Shown: positions 23,544-35,907, counted from the stretch's first letter. The stretch is 64,000 nucleotides of DNA from Afipia sp. GAS231 (GCF_900103365.1 NZ_LT629703.1:1550001-1614000), one strand, 5' to 3'. Notes: generated by a model from the letters alone, not told the origin. A program made the numbers and translations.

Positions 23544-25064
23544 CTAGGCCGAAACTTTGGTGTCCGCAGTGCGAGTTGAGACCTTGAACGATGGACCGTT
23601 CGGCCCAAGTCGGATGCCGTCTCGGAGGTTCTTCCAAGGCAATGCGGTCGGGTCCGCCAGGAAAGGGCCGGGCGATTTGACGACCATGATCTCCGCGGCG
23701 ATAGCCGCAAAGTCAGCGCGGAAATGGACCGAGCTCTTGTTGACCAGGATGCTCATTTTTTCCGGGTCGATACCAACGGCCCGATACATGTTGCGATCAA
23801 GCAATTGAGCTTTCGCGGATGTCACGACAATACGGACGTCGTCGATTCTGAGGCATGCGGTCGGGCCCAGATCGGCCTGCTTGCCATTCATCATGGGACC
23901 GCCATAGACGAGCTTTCCGTCCGAGAGAGCCTCTACATGGAAACGTGCACTCAGGGGACTATCCCCAGGAACCTCGGCGCATCCACCAAGATTGATCGAG
24001 ATTTGAGCGCCGACACCGGCGGCGTGTGCAGCCGCAGCAGCCTGCGCATCGCAAATCAAACCGACCGCGGCATTCCTGGCCTGGTGGCGGATCAGGGCCT
24101 TGAGCAATCCCGTGGTGTTGGAATTTCCGCCGACGCCCGGATTATCCTGCGTATCGGCCAGGATGACCGGACGCTTTGCCGTACGCGCGATGTCAATGGC
24201 TCTTGCGACAGCATCGTCGGCGTCCTCGAATTCGACCTTCCACTCGGGCTCGGTGTCCACAATCCGCTGGTAGATTCGCATCACGGCACGTTCGATAGCT
24301 TCACGATCGCTGCCATAGCCCCAGACAGTTGCTCCGCAGTCGGGGAAATCGGCAGCGGAGAAACCTGGTGCGAATGACAGGGAAAGAACCGCGCCTTCCT
24401 CCTTCTCCAGCAGGTCATAGACGCCGCGCGCCGGCTGCAGCATGGTCGACATGGCATTGACCGGGATCAGGAACGGGATGCGCCGCGCTGCGCGATGAAT
24501 CGTCTCGCGAGATGAAACCAGATGAAGCAGCAGTTGCGCCGCCCGGGCGCCCGTTTCGGCCATATCGACGTGGGGATAGGTGCGGTAAGCAACCACCACG
24601 TCGGCGAGATCGAGCATTCGATCCGTGACATTGGCGTGCAGGTCGAGCGATACGGCGATCCGCATGCCGCGCCCGACGATGGCGCGGATCCGGGAGAGCA
24701 GTTCGCCCTCGCCGTCATCGAGATGTTCGGCAACCTGAGCGCCGTGCAAGTCGAGGTAGATGGCATCGTAGTTCTTGCCCTTCACCGCCTCGACGATCTC
24801 GCCGGCGATACGCTCGTAGGCATCCTTTGTGGTGTGAGCCGAGGCGCCGGCCCCTGCCCAGATGATCGGCAGCACTTCGTGCCCGCGCTCCCGGACGTTC
24901 CTGATGAAACCGCCGATGGGGATGTTTACGTCCAGCAGGCTGAAGACGTCGTCCCCCCTCACGAGACTGGGGAAGTCCTCTCCGCGCACGAAGCTTTCAT
25001 ACGTGGCTTTCGACGGCGCAAACGTATTGGTCTCATGCTGAAAACCGGCGACAAGTATTTTCAA
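23544..25064 (-). CDS. M81-family metallopeptidase (MlrC / microcystinase C type)
   Basis: 506 aa. The M81 pattern is clear: FQHETNTFAPSKATYESF at the N-terminus with the zinc-type His-Glu, YDAIYLDLHGAQVAEH, AVSLDLHANVTDRM, AYRTYPHVDMAETG, and the C-terminal-domain DTQDNPGVGGNSNTTGLL. Characterised MlrC cleaves linearised microcystin fragments; most M81 proteins have unknown peptide or amide substrates. It is divergent from the LysR gene at 25302 and upstream of a peptide ABC transporter, so it likely processes the imported compound. It has no signal peptide and is cytoplasmic. Confidence 0.88.
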   Translation of the reverse strand: MKILVAGFQHETNTFAPSKATYESFVRGEDFPSLVRGDDVFSLLDVNIPIGGFIRNVRERGHEVLPIIWAGAGASAHTTKDAYERIAGEIVEAVKGKNYDAIYLDLHGAQVAEHLDDGEGELLSRIRAIVGRGMRIAVSLDLHANVTDRMLDLADVVVAYRTYPHVDMAETGARAAQLLLHLVSSRETIHRAARRIPFLIPVNAMSTMLQPARGVYDLLEKEEGAVLSLSFAPGFSAADFPDCGATVWGYGSDREAIERAVMRIYQRIVDTEPEWKVEFEDADDAVARAIDIARTAKRPVILADTQDNPGVGGNSNTTGLLKALIRHQARNAAVGLICDAQAAAAAHAAGVGAQISINLGGCAEVPGDSPLSARFHVEALSDGKLVYGGPMMNGKQADLGPTACLRIDDVRIVVTSAKAQLLDRNMYRAVGIDPEKMSILVNKSSVHFRADFAAIAAEIMVVKSPGPFLADPTALPWKNLRDGIRLGPNGPSFKVSTRTADTKVSA

Positions 25065-25273
25065 CGGAGCTTCCTCTGGTTGTTGACGGCACGAGCAGGC
25101 GATCTGCCTGCCGCATGGGGCGGCGGGCGGTTGCCAATGCTCTGGTTCGCAATTTCGATGGACGGCCGGACTTCCGGCCTACTCTGTCGCCGCTCCGGGT
25201 CCGTACCGGGTGGAGACCGGCGAGAGAATAGGCTTGACCTGCGTTCGAGCAACAGCAATCTATGCTGTACTTC

Positions 25274-25290
25274 GTTGCCCAAATAGCAAC
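25274..25290. promoter_or_regulatory. GTTGC-N7-GCAAC inverted repeat, candidate LysR site
   Basis: GTTGCCCAAATAGCAAC lies 11 bp before the LysR start and in the intergenic space shared with the M81 gene. The arm and spacer sizes suit a LysR-type activation site. Inference from position only. Confidence 0.35.
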
Positions 25291-25301
25291 AGGGTCCGGC
25301 C

Positions 25302-26222
25302 ATGCGAGAACTAGGTCAAAGTCGCTTGAGATACTTCGAGGCCGTCTGCCGGCACGGTTCAATCCGCGGCGCCGCCGACAGTTTGAATACCGCGCCGTCG
25401 GTCATCACCCGACAGATCGTGCTGCTCGAGAAAGAACTGGGCCTGAAATTGTTCGAGAGGCAGGCGCGCGGGATGAAGTTGAACGACGCCGCGGCGCACG
25501 TCCTGGATTATTGGCGCAGTTGCCAGGCCCATCGTCAGCAGCTTACGGAGCGGCTGGAGGCTATCGAGCGGCTGGATGAAGGATATGTCAGGATAGTGCT
25601 CAGCGAAGGCTACGTAGATCACCTGATCGAGCACGTCGTAGGTCCGTTCTGCGCTCAGCATCCCAAATTGTCGGTTGCGATCGATGCATTGCCTGTCTCC
25701 GACATCATGAATCAGGTTGGAGAAGACGCCGCCCATATCGGATTGGCTTACAACCCGCAGGCGGACCCTCGCATCCAATTCGTCGCAAGTGCACCCGCTC
25801 CGGCCCGGCTATTGGTTCGCGTCGACCACCCCCTGACGCGGCACCGCCGTCCGATTACCGTGAGCCAGTTGGCAGAATTCCCGCTTGCGTCAATGCCGCG
25901 GGGCTACGGCGTGAGCCAGTTGGTTGAGGCACTCGAATATTCTGAGCACGTGAAATTCCGGCCGGCATTCATCAGCAGTTCAGTCGCCGCTTTGCGGCGA
26001 TATGTGAGAGCAACACATGGCGTCGCGATCCTTGGCGCCGGCGTCGCTGCGGCCGCCGAGGTGGCGCGCGGCGAGGTTGTCATGCTGGATATCGATCACG
26101 CCATCTGCGCAAAGGCAAAGCTTCGGCTCGTTACACGCCGCGCCCGACCGCTGTCTCCGGCGGCAGTTCGCTTGCTCGCCAATATGCGCAATCGGCTTGC
26201 ATCGTTCGGTGTGTCTCCCTGA
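25302..26222 (+). CDS. LysR-family regulator divergent from the M81/ABC locus
   Basis: 306 aa. HTH at residues about 6-65 (SRLRYFEAVCRHGSIRGAAD, then SLNTAPSVITRQIVLLEKEL); the substrate-binding domain is in the rest, with GYVRIVLSEGYVDHLIEHVV as its first strand. Divergent placement beside the M81 peptidase gene, with a palindrome in the shared region, suggests it controls the peptidase and transporter operon. The effector is unknown. Confidence 0.9.
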   Translation: MRELGQSRLRYFEAVCRHGSIRGAADSLNTAPSVITRQIVLLEKELGLKLFERQARGMKLNDAAAHVLDYWRSCQAHRQQLTERLEAIERLDEGYVRIVLSEGYVDHLIEHVVGPFCAQHPKLSVAIDALPVSDIMNQVGEDAAHIGLAYNPQADPRIQFVASAPAPARLLVRVDHPLTRHRRPITVSQLAEFPLASMPRGYGVSQLVEALEYSEHVKFRPAFISSSVAALRRYVRATHGVAILGAGVAAAAEVARGEVVMLDIDHAICAKAKLRLVTRRARPLSPAAVRLLANMRNRLASFGVSP

Positions 26223-26260
26223 CGAAGAGCTGACCTGTTCTTGCCAGAACGTTGGCGGCA

Positions 26261-26275
26261 CGCGAGGAGCTCGCG
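26261..26275. terminator. Possible hairpin between convergent genes
   Basis: CGCGAG-GAG-CTCGCG is a perfect 6-bp stem with a 3-base loop, between the LysR stop (26222) and the convergent CoA ligase stop (26331). There is no T-run, so it is at best a weak bidirectional terminator. Confidence 0.3.
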
Positions 26276-26330
26276 AGCGTGAGCACGCCGACGGGATTCG
26301 GATGACCGGGCAGCTGCCTGCGTCCAAGTA

Positions 26331-27881
26331 TCAGGTATCCAGCAGCGAAGCTGCCAACTTGCTCTTTAGTATTTTTCCCGTCGATGTTGCTGGCAACGGC
26401 TCAAGCCTGATAATTTGAGACGGCCGCTTATAGGAGGTAAGAAGAGGCTTGATGTAGCCCACCAAATCATCAACGCTTGTTTCAGAGTTTGCTTGCAGCT
26501 GTACAAACGCGATAACTTCCTCGTTGCCCGGCACCGATTTTCCAACAACCGCCGACTGAACTACCGCCGGATGGGAGTTTAAAACCGCCTCCACTTCGGC
26601 GGGATACACATTGAAGCCCGATCTAATGATCATTTCTTTTGCTCGCCCCGCGATATACAGGCAAGCGTTCTCGATCCGGCCAAGGTCACCGGTCTTAAAC
26701 CAACCTTCACGATCGACTGCGGAGGCCGTCAGATCAGGCGCACGATAATAACCCAACATGACGTTCGGTCCACGGACATGAAGCTCGCCGACCTCCCCCG
26801 CCGTCGCGACAGAACCATCCAATTTGACAATGCGCCCTTCGACTCCCGCCACGAAAGATCCAACGGTCTGATCACTTCTCGGCTCTTTGGGATAAACGCT
26901 CGAAATTGTTGGTGAGCACTCCGTTATCCCGTAACAGTTCAAAAGTGGAATTTCGTACATTGCTTCGACACGCCCCTTCAGGGTGAGGTCTAACGGTGCG
27001 CCCGCCACCATCAGGTGTTTAAGAATACCACGACCAGGGCGGCGCTTTGTGCCCACGGCATCTTCATATTCCAGCAATCGTTGATACGTCGCGGGAACTC
27101 CGCCGAATATCGATGCCTCGCCACTTGCAATCGCTTCCGCAAGACGTGCTGGTTCAAATCTGCGAGCTAGGCGCGCGGTTGCCCCCATCATCAGCGACAT
27201 TAGCAGAAACGTGAACCCAGCAATGTGGGAGATCGGAAGAACGATATAAAGCTGATGGCCGCTTCCTTGAGACTCATACAACGCATTGGTCCGCGCGCTA
27301 AAGAGAAGATTTTGATGAGTGAGCATAACTCCTTTCGGAGTCCCTGTAGTGCCCGACGTGTAGATGAGAATGGCAACCTGCTTGTCCCGCTCTTTCTCGA
27401 CGGGCTCGGGAGCCGCAGCTGAGTTGATTTCGGATGCGAGGATCCCGGGGAAGCCATCGATATCAGCGGATCTTGCGCTATAAAATGCAGCGTGCGTCGC
27501 AGCCTCAGGAGACACATCGGAGGTGAAGAGTTTTAGGCGCGCACCGCTGTGCTCCCGAATTTGCTCAACCTCGCGCCGCGAAAGTCGCGGGTTGACGATG
27601 ATCGCCCAAGCATCAAGCCTGCTGATAGCCAACAAGACGATCGCGGCCGCGGCACAGTTTTCACTGACAACCATCACTCGATCACCGGCGCGCGCGCCCA
27701 ATTCGCCTAGCCGTGAGGCGGCATGGATTGTCGCCTCTCTCAACTCCTCAAATGTCAGCGAGGCCGCATGGTCAACAATGGCGGGCTGCTTCGGCGCAAT
27801 AGACGATTGTTTATCCACCACTTCGTGAAGACGACGCGGCAACTCTGCAATAATGTTCGCGACACTGATCGAAATGTTCAT
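26331..27881 (-). CDS. AMP-forming acyl-CoA ligase (class I ANL superfamily)
   Basis: 516 aa. The AMP-binding P-loop reads ILIYTSGTTGTPKGVMLTHQ (about 175-194). Further motifs are NCYGITECSPT, the GYYRAPDLTA and WFKTGDLGRIE segment with the ribose-binding Asp, and the C-terminal hinge and lid YIAGRAKEMIIRSGFNVYPA ending in a TGKILK catalytic Lys. ATG at 27881 follows GAGG and gives the family start. It probably activates a carboxylic acid for the adjacent acyl-CoA dehydrogenase (81-bp gap). A decayed C-terminal copy lies at 2873-3065. Confidence 0.93.
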   Translation of the reverse strand: MNISISVANIIAELPRRLHEVVDKQSSIAPKQPAIVDHAASLTFEELREATIHAASRLGELGARAGDRVMVVSENCAAAAIVLLAISRLDAWAIIVNPRLSRREVEQIREHSGARLKLFTSDVSPEAATHAAFYSARSADIDGFPGILASEINSAAAPEPVEKERDKQVAILIYTSGTTGTPKGVMLTHQNLLFSARTNALYESQGSGHQLYIVLPISHIAGFTFLLMSLMMGATARLARRFEPARLAEAIASGEASIFGGVPATYQRLLEYEDAVGTKRRPGRGILKHLMVAGAPLDLTLKGRVEAMYEIPLLNCYGITECSPTISSVYPKEPRSDQTVGSFVAGVEGRIVKLDGSVATAGEVGELHVRGPNVMLGYYRAPDLTASAVDREGWFKTGDLGRIENACLYIAGRAKEMIIRSGFNVYPAEVEAVLNSHPAVVQSAVVGKSVPGNEEVIAFVQLQANSETSVDDLVGYIKPLLTSYKRPSQIIRLEPLPATSTGKILKSKLAASLLDT

Positions 27882-27961
27882 TTTGCACCTCGGCACCGTT
27901 AATTTTCCATCCCACACTCCGGAGCAAGGCCGGACGATGCAACTTCGTCGAAGTTCCGAAG

Positions 27962-29080
27962 CTAAACTGCCCGCGCCTGCAGGAAGCGGGAGATAACAAC
28001 ATTCTGAATCTCTGTCGTACCGTCGAGGTATTGAGCTGCTTTTGCGGAAGCCAAATGCCGCGAGATTGGCGTTTCGGCCAAAAGACCTCGCGCGCCTGCA
28101 AGCTGCATGCATTGTGCGATACCGTTGAACGCAGCCTTCGTCGTGAACTTCTTCGCGTGAGCAGCTTCAATTGTGGCCCGTTCTCCTCGGTCAAGCTTCG
28201 ATGCAGCAGCGGTGAACAGCAGTTCCGAGGCTGAAAGATCCGTTGCAATGTCGGCCAACATCCATTGAAGGCCTTGAAAATCGATCGTTTTCGAGCCGAA
28301 TGCGGAACGCTCAGATGTTGATTTCAGCGCGTATGCCAGACTTGATTCCAGCATTCCGCAGCACATCGCGCTAACCAAGGTGCGCGCCACATCAATTCCG
28401 CTCATCGCCCGCTTAAAGCCTTCACCAGGTCGGGCAAACAGCGCCTCATCAGGCACGAAGCAGTCAGAGAGTTCCACCCCGGCCAGGCCCATGGAATGGC
28501 ACCCCACGAGATCGTAGGCCGCCGTGATCGAGAGACCCGGACACTCCCTCTCGATTAGGAAAGCGGCAACACCTGCTGGTCCAGCATCCACATCGGTCTG
28601 CGCATACAACAAAAATAGATCCGCAGATACGGCATTGGTAATCCACGCCTTGGAGCCATTTATTCGCCAGCCTCCTTGGCTGCGCGTAGCCTTTGTTTGC
28701 ATAGCCGCCGCATCCGAACCCGCGGAGGGCTCAGTTATGCATACGGAGAGAATTAGTTCTCCTGTTTGTATCCGACGAACATATCGATCGAGTTGAGAAG
28801 GTGAGCCGTATTCCGATATCGAGCCGCCAACCGCGTTGTGAACGGCGAGACTGAAGGCAAACGGAAAATCAGCCGAAGCTAGGATTTTGAGGACCTTTCC
28901 CATGGAAACGTGGCCCAGACCCAAGCCGCCGTGCTCAGCGCCGATTTTGAGCGATCCAATTCCAACATTGATAGCCTCCCGGAGCTCAGTCGATGCCATC
29001 GAGCGCGACTTTTCCCAAGCGGCGGCTCGCGACAAAATTGTATTGCGAGCGAACTCATCGGCGATCGTAATGATGCTCAT
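27962..29080 (-). CDS. Acyl-CoA dehydrogenase (FAD)
   Basis: 372 aa. Signatures are LSVCITEPSAGSDAAAMQTK for flavin/substrate binding, WITNAVSADLFLLYAQT, and the C-terminal segment QYLDGTTEIQNVVISR. Most family members have a catalytic Glu just before the Gly-Thr; here the residue is Asp353 (YLDGT), so the base may be shortened or the catalytic residue lies elsewhere, as in isovaleryl-CoA dehydrogenase types. It is paired with the CoA ligase immediately downstream and lies downstream of the coxSLM genes. The substrate is unknown. Confidence 0.88.
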   Translation of the reverse strand: MSIITIADEFARNTILSRAAAWEKSRSMASTELREAINVGIGSLKIGAEHGGLGLGHVSMGKVLKILASADFPFAFSLAVHNAVGGSISEYGSPSQLDRYVRRIQTGELILSVCITEPSAGSDAAAMQTKATRSQGGWRINGSKAWITNAVSADLFLLYAQTDVDAGPAGVAAFLIERECPGLSITAAYDLVGCHSMGLAGVELSDCFVPDEALFARPGEGFKRAMSGIDVARTLVSAMCCGMLESSLAYALKSTSERSAFGSKTIDFQGLQWMLADIATDLSASELLFTAAASKLDRGERATIEAAHAKKFTTKAAFNGIAQCMQLAGARGLLAETPISRHLASAKAAQYLDGTTEIQNVVISRFLQARAV

Positions 29081-29296
29081 TGTTCTCCCAGACTTAGCTA
29101 CTGGATCGTGTCCGGAGCCGGACTTTTCGTCGTTCGATTACAAGACGACCCTGCTCGAAACGTGCGCCGGGATGCCGTGAATATCCCGACAAGTTGGGGA
29201 GGAGCCGCCATTCTGACGACCGGGAGAAGTCAACCCACCACCGACGTGGGGATTTGTGCGAAACGCCGGCTCCGCCATGACCAGGCGACATGCCAT

Positions 29297-30091
29297 TCAA
29301 GCCGTCACCGCCCGCTGCGCCATCACCTTGATCAGGTTGGCGCGATAGTCCGACGAGCCATGGATATCGCTCATCAGGCCGTCGGCGGAGACGGTGACGC
29401 CGTCGAGCGCACTGGCCGACCAGTTGGCCTTCAGCGCCGCCTCGATCGCCGGTACCCGCATGACGCCGTTCTGCGAGGCCCCGGTGGCGGCGACCCGGAC
29501 GTCGCCTCCCGGGCTCCTGGCCACGAACACGCCGGTCAGCGCGAAACGCGACGCCGGGTGGGGAAATTTGGCATACCCGGCCTTGCCGGTCACCGGGAAG
29601 GAGACCGCGGTGATGATCTCGCCGTCTTCCAGCGCCGTCGTAAACAGGCCCTTGAAGAAATCGCCGGCCTTGATGTTGCGCTTGTTGGTTTTCACGGTGG
29701 CATCAAGCGCAACCAGGGCCGCCGGATAATCCGCGGCCGGATCGTTATTGGCGATCGATCCGCCGATGGTGCCGCGATGCCGCACGGCGGGATCGCCGAT
29801 CAGCGAAGCGAGATAGGCCAGCGCGGGAATCGCTTTCTTCACGATACTGCTCTGGGCCACGTCGTAATGCGTCGTGGCGGCCTTGATGACGATCCCGTCG
29901 CCCGATGGTTCGATACCGACCAGTTCCTTGATCCGGGCGAGATCGATCACGTCGGATGGCGACGCCAGCCGCTGCTTCATCACGGGGATCAGCGTGTGGC
30001 CGCCGGCGAGGTACTTCGATTCCGAACCCTTGGCGAACAGTGCCGCGGCTTCGTCGACCGAGGAGGGGCGATGATAAATTGTCTCGTACAT
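29297..30091 (-). CDS. coxM: FAD-binding subunit of a xanthine dehydrogenase/CODH-family molybdoenzyme (CoxM type)
   Basis: 264 aa. FAD-binding motifs are KYLAGGHTLIPVMKQRLA and RHRGTIGGSIANNDPAADYP, which are the classical CoxM AGGHS and TIGG loops. The C-terminal CO_deh_flav_C region follows (GKAGYAKFPHPASRFAL). It takes electrons from the iron-sulfur subunit and passes them onward. It is the last of the gene order S-L-M, 14 bp after coxL. The natural acceptor is unknown. Confidence 0.92.
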   Translation of the reverse strand: MYETIYHRPSSVDEAAALFAKGSESKYLAGGHTLIPVMKQRLASPSDVIDLARIKELVGIEPSGDGIVIKAATTHYDVAQSSIVKKAIPALAYLASLIGDPAVRHRGTIGGSIANNDPAADYPAALVALDATVKTNKRNIKAGDFFKGLFTTALEDGEIITAVSFPVTGKAGYAKFPHPASRFALTGVFVARSPGGDVRVAATGASQNGVMRVPAIEAALKANWSASALDGVTVSADGLMSDIHGSSDYRANLIKVMAQRAVTA

Positions 30092-30105
30092 GATGCTCTC
30101 TCCCC

Positions 30106-32445
<2,340 letters not shown>

Positions 32446-32532
32446 GTTCTGTCCTCCCAACCGGAGTTATTGTTTCCGCCCTTTCCATCGAAAGGTGGCG
32501 GTCTTGAATGCAGGTTTGGTAGCCGGCGGAGG

Positions 32533-33018
<486 letters not shown>

Positions 33019-33357
33019 ATCCAACCTCCCGGTTTCTCTTTTCCAGAGACTTTGTCCAAATCAGCAGTGGCGCCCACCAGGATCCGCCGTTCTCGCCACG
33101 GCGACCGAAGCTGTCGCAGCTTTGCCGTTGAAACATTGAACGAGCCAAAGTGAGGGATCACGCTGACCTGCCACCGGCTGCAGGATCTCCTGCCGTAGTC
33201 ATTGTTGTTACTTAAGCAAGCGACAAAAGCCGGTCATAGCACCGGTCAAAATAAAACGGATGGTACCAGCGCGCTGGATGATTCCGAGCCATGCGAACAC
33301 CAGCGAGAGGCTTCTGTACTGATCGCCACTACCGGCGCCGGAGAACCAGCGCCTCCA
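33019..33357. other. Non-coding space upstream of coxS
   Basis: No gene is supported. The segment should hold the cox promoter. The direct repeats CCGGTCA (33230-33236 and 33242-33248), 12 bp apart, are the only structure I noticed, and their meaning is unknown. Confidence 0.3.
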
Positions 33358-33780
33358 TCATCCGGCGGCAGGAGAAACGCAGGCGAACTCGATCCGGGTG
33401 CCGCCCGGCTCCCGCACCATAAAGTGTACCTTGGGGCCCTTGCCCGATCGCTCCGGCGCAAACTCAATCGACGCGCCGGGCCATGCCGCTACACGTGCGT
33501 GCAATGCATCAAGTGCGCTACGATCCGCAACCTTCAATGCAAGATGATGCAAACCGATGTTGCGACGGCGGTCGAACGGCACGCATTTCTCCGGATCCTC
33601 GACCTGCCAGAGCGTCACGATACCGTTTCCGTCCGACACGAACGACGCCGGATAACTCTGGTTCTCACCAACAACCCTCCAGCCAAGGCAGTCGCAAAAG
33701 AAGCTCCGTGCGAGCGGAAGGTCTTTCACGGCAAGTCCGACGTGATCGACGCCGACCGTCAACGGGACATTATCCTGCAT
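33358..33780 (-). CDS. VOC-superfamily (glyoxalase/dioxygenase-like) protein
   Basis: 140 aa, a single vicinal-oxygen-chelate fold. The motif GVDHVGLAVKDLPLARSFF comes first, then GLHHLALKVADRSALDAL, then FMVREPGGTRIEFAC. His, His and Glu metal ligands occupy the expected places. ATG at 33780 follows AAGGAG. Such proteins include glyoxalase I, fosfomycin resistance proteins and ring-cleaving dioxygenases; the function cannot be settled. It stands between the lactonase gene and the cox genes on the same strand. Confidence 0.85.
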   Translation of the reverse strand: MQDNVPLTVGVDHVGLAVKDLPLARSFFCDCLGWRVVGENQSYPASFVSDGNGIVTLWQVEDPEKCVPFDRRRNIGLHHLALKVADRSALDALHARVAAWPGASIEFAPERSGKGPKVHFMVREPGGTRIEFACVSPAAG

Positions 33781-33851
33781 AGCTGATCTCCTTGCGCTCG
33801 CGCGCGTTGTCAATAACTTGGTGGAAGCGGCCGAGGTCCGCAAGGTTAGCC

Positions 33852-34745
33852 TCAGTCATAAAATGCCGGCAGCAACTTAAGGCCGTCAGTTTGCTTCTTG
33901 TCGTGATTGATGAACATTATGGCTTTGTAGGTCTTGATGATCTGCCTGATTCTTTCCATCGATTCGATGGATGCTTGTTTATCTGTATTGAGCGAAGGAA
34001 CCCTGCTCTTAGCGAAGTTCTCTTCCAGATGGACAACATCGCCCGACAGTACGATGAAACCAGAATTTTTGAGATGGACGAGCAGCGACTGGCTGCCGGG
34101 CGTATGCCCCGGCGTCGATATGAGCGTAACGCTTCCGTCACCGAATACGTCGAGGTCTCCGTCGGTCAGACGTAAATTCCTAGGATTTCCCATGAGGCGG
34201 CGCGCCAACGCCATCAGCTGATTAACGTTTTCGTTTGGCCCATTGCCTCCATGTATCCATTCGTATTCTGTTCGCTGTATCAGAATCTCGGCATCGGGGA
34301 ACAGGGTGACATTGCCAATGTGGTCCCCGTGAGTGTGTGAAATGGCAACGTAGGTGACGTCGGGCAGCTTGAGACCGATTTCCGCAAGCTGACCCGTTAA
34401 TGTCTTGTCCAGGTGATAAAGGATCAGCTTGGGCAGAGTCGACCAACCGTTCGGATCGGTAGCCGTGGCCTCCGGCACTCCCGTGTCCCAAAGTAACCAC
34501 TGGTTTCCTCGCTTGACCAGCCAGCAGGTCGATGAAAACTCTATGCTGTGGCCCTGGTTTTCGCCGGGAGTCCAAATCGATTCATCGTTGGCAATCGAGC
34601 GGCCGCAATCCAGTCTGTACAGCTTCTCCGCGAAGCCGGCGTTACTTGGGTTCGGCAACTCTCGAGAAGAAGCAATCGCTGTACCCGTCAGTAGTGACAG
34701 AAGCAGCAGCCCACATGCGGAGCCAAGATAACGCTTGCGAATCAT
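33852..34745 (-). CDS. Exported metallo-beta-lactamase-fold hydrolase (N-acyl homoserine lactonase-like)
   Basis: 297 aa with an N-terminal signal peptide (about 1-25, SACGLLLLSLLTGTAIA). The zinc motif SHTHGDH has His137, His139, Asp141 and His142. Further ligands lie in ISTPGHTPGSQ and LSGDVVH, then the final His in FINHDKK. The length and the STCWLVKRGNQWLLWDTGVP opening suit N-acyl homoserine lactonases of the AttM/AiiA kind. Lactonase activity is a family-based guess; other lactone or ester substrates are possible. Confidence 0.85.
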   Translation of the reverse strand: MIRKRYLGSACGLLLLSLLTGTAIASSRELPNPSNAGFAEKLYRLDCGRSIANDESIWTPGENQGHSIEFSSTCWLVKRGNQWLLWDTGVPEATATDPNGWSTLPKLILYHLDKTLTGQLAEIGLKLPDVTYVAISHTHGDHIGNVTLFPDAEILIQRTEYEWIHGGNGPNENVNQLMALARRLMGNPRNLRLTDGDLDVFGDGSVTLISTPGHTPGSQSLLVHLKNSGFIVLSGDVVHLEENFAKSRVPSLNTDKQASIESMERIRQIIKTYKAIMFINHDKKQTDGLKLLPAFYD

Positions 34746-34784
34746 ATTTCTATCCGTCGATCGTTGAGAAAAGGCAGTTCAACT

Positions 34785-35885
34785 TCAGACTTGAAAGTTT
34801 CGAACCACGTCTGCATCTGGGTCGAATCCCAAACCGGGTCCTTGGGGAACAGCGATCATTCCGGTCTTCGGCCGCACTGCGTCGCCGTACAGTTGAGCCT
34901 CAAGGTCAAAGTACCGCCACTCGACCAGGGCGTCTTCCGAGCCTAGCGCGGCGCTTGCGTGAACACTCGCGAGCAAGCCGGGGCCGTCATAGAATGAATG
35001 GACCATCACCACGGTCGCACTTGCCGCGGCAAGCGCGAATACCTTCTGAAGTTCGGATATACCTCCCATTTTGGCCGGACTGGGCTGGACGAAGTCGACC
35101 GCGCCGGCAGAAAGCATCCGTTGGAACTCCACCAGCGTTGATGCATTTTCTCCTGCCGCAATGGGTACTTCACCCTCACGACGTAATCGGGCCAAGCCGT
35201 CGAAGTTCTCTGGAGGCCAAATGGGCTCTTCCAGCCAGCGCAGATTGAACGGTCGCAGCCTGGCGCTCATATCGAGGGCCTCTCGCACAGTCCATGGACA
35301 GTTGACGTCCAGCGTGATCTCCACGTTATCGCCGGCAGCTCTTCGCGCCTCACGGACCGCATCCACGGTGATTTCATGGAGCTTCAGATGGGAGAAGCCA
35401 TCGGCCAGAGCTCGATTGACGTTTTCGACCAGAAGCTGCGGGTCGGTGTAGCGAACGAGACTTGCATAGCAAGCCAGCTCCGACACTGCTGTACCACCCA
35501 ACAGTCGGTGTACGGGCTGGCCAGTTGCCTTTCCCAAGATGTCCCATAACGCAATATCGATCGCGGAAATCCCGAACATGATGGCGCCGCCGCGCCCGAA
35601 TATGTGAAGGCGCTTCTGAACATCGAGCATCAACGACCCGATGCTCAGCGCGCTAACGCCGATACACAACGGAGCGATAACCTTTTCTATCGCAGCCTTG
35701 ACGGCGGGAATTGCGGTGAAGCCGAACGCCTCGCCCCAGCCGATAATCCCGCCCTCGGTCGTTACCTTGACCAGCAAGGAGTCGGCGCTACTTGCGTTCT
35801 TCTTTCCCCAAGCTGACGCAGCCGACTTGCCGCCTCCTGCGAACGGAATGCTGACAACGAAGACTTCGATCATCGCGATCTTCAT
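34785..35885 (-). CDS. Mandelate racemase / muconate lactonizing enzyme family protein (enolase superfamily)
   Basis: 366 aa. The N-terminal capping domain is followed by a beta/alpha barrel. The first catalytic segment reads LKLHEI (Lys168, His170), metal ligands are Asp in TLDVNCP, Glu in WLEEPIWPP and Glu in AAGENAST, and the last catalytic His may lie in VMVHSFYDG. The KxH rather than KxK pattern narrows the possibilities but does not identify the substrate; acid-sugar dehydratase or racemase is plausible. ATG at 35885 lies 22 bp after the PanE-like gene, so the two are probably co-transcribed. Confidence 0.87.
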   Translation of the reverse strand: MKIAMIEVFVVSIPFAGGGKSAASAWGKKNASSADSLLVKVTTEGGIIGWGEAFGFTAIPAVKAAIEKVIAPLCIGVSALSIGSLMLDVQKRLHIFGRGGAIMFGISAIDIALWDILGKATGQPVHRLLGGTAVSELACYASLVRYTDPQLLVENVNRALADGFSHLKLHEITVDAVREARRAAGDNVEITLDVNCPWTVREALDMSARLRPFNLRWLEEPIWPPENFDGLARLRREGEVPIAAGENASTLVEFQRMLSAGAVDFVQPSPAKMGGISELQKVFALAAASATVVMVHSFYDGPGLLASVHASAALGSEDALVEWRYFDLEAQLYGDAVRPKTGMIAVPQGPGLGFDPDADVVRNFQV

Positions 35886-35907
35886 ATCTCGGCCGGCAGT
35901 TCCCTGG

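Noticed and set aside
26282..26330. Possible terminator hairpin tail after the LysR gene
   Set aside because: No T-run or extended stem beyond the short CGCGAG repeat.
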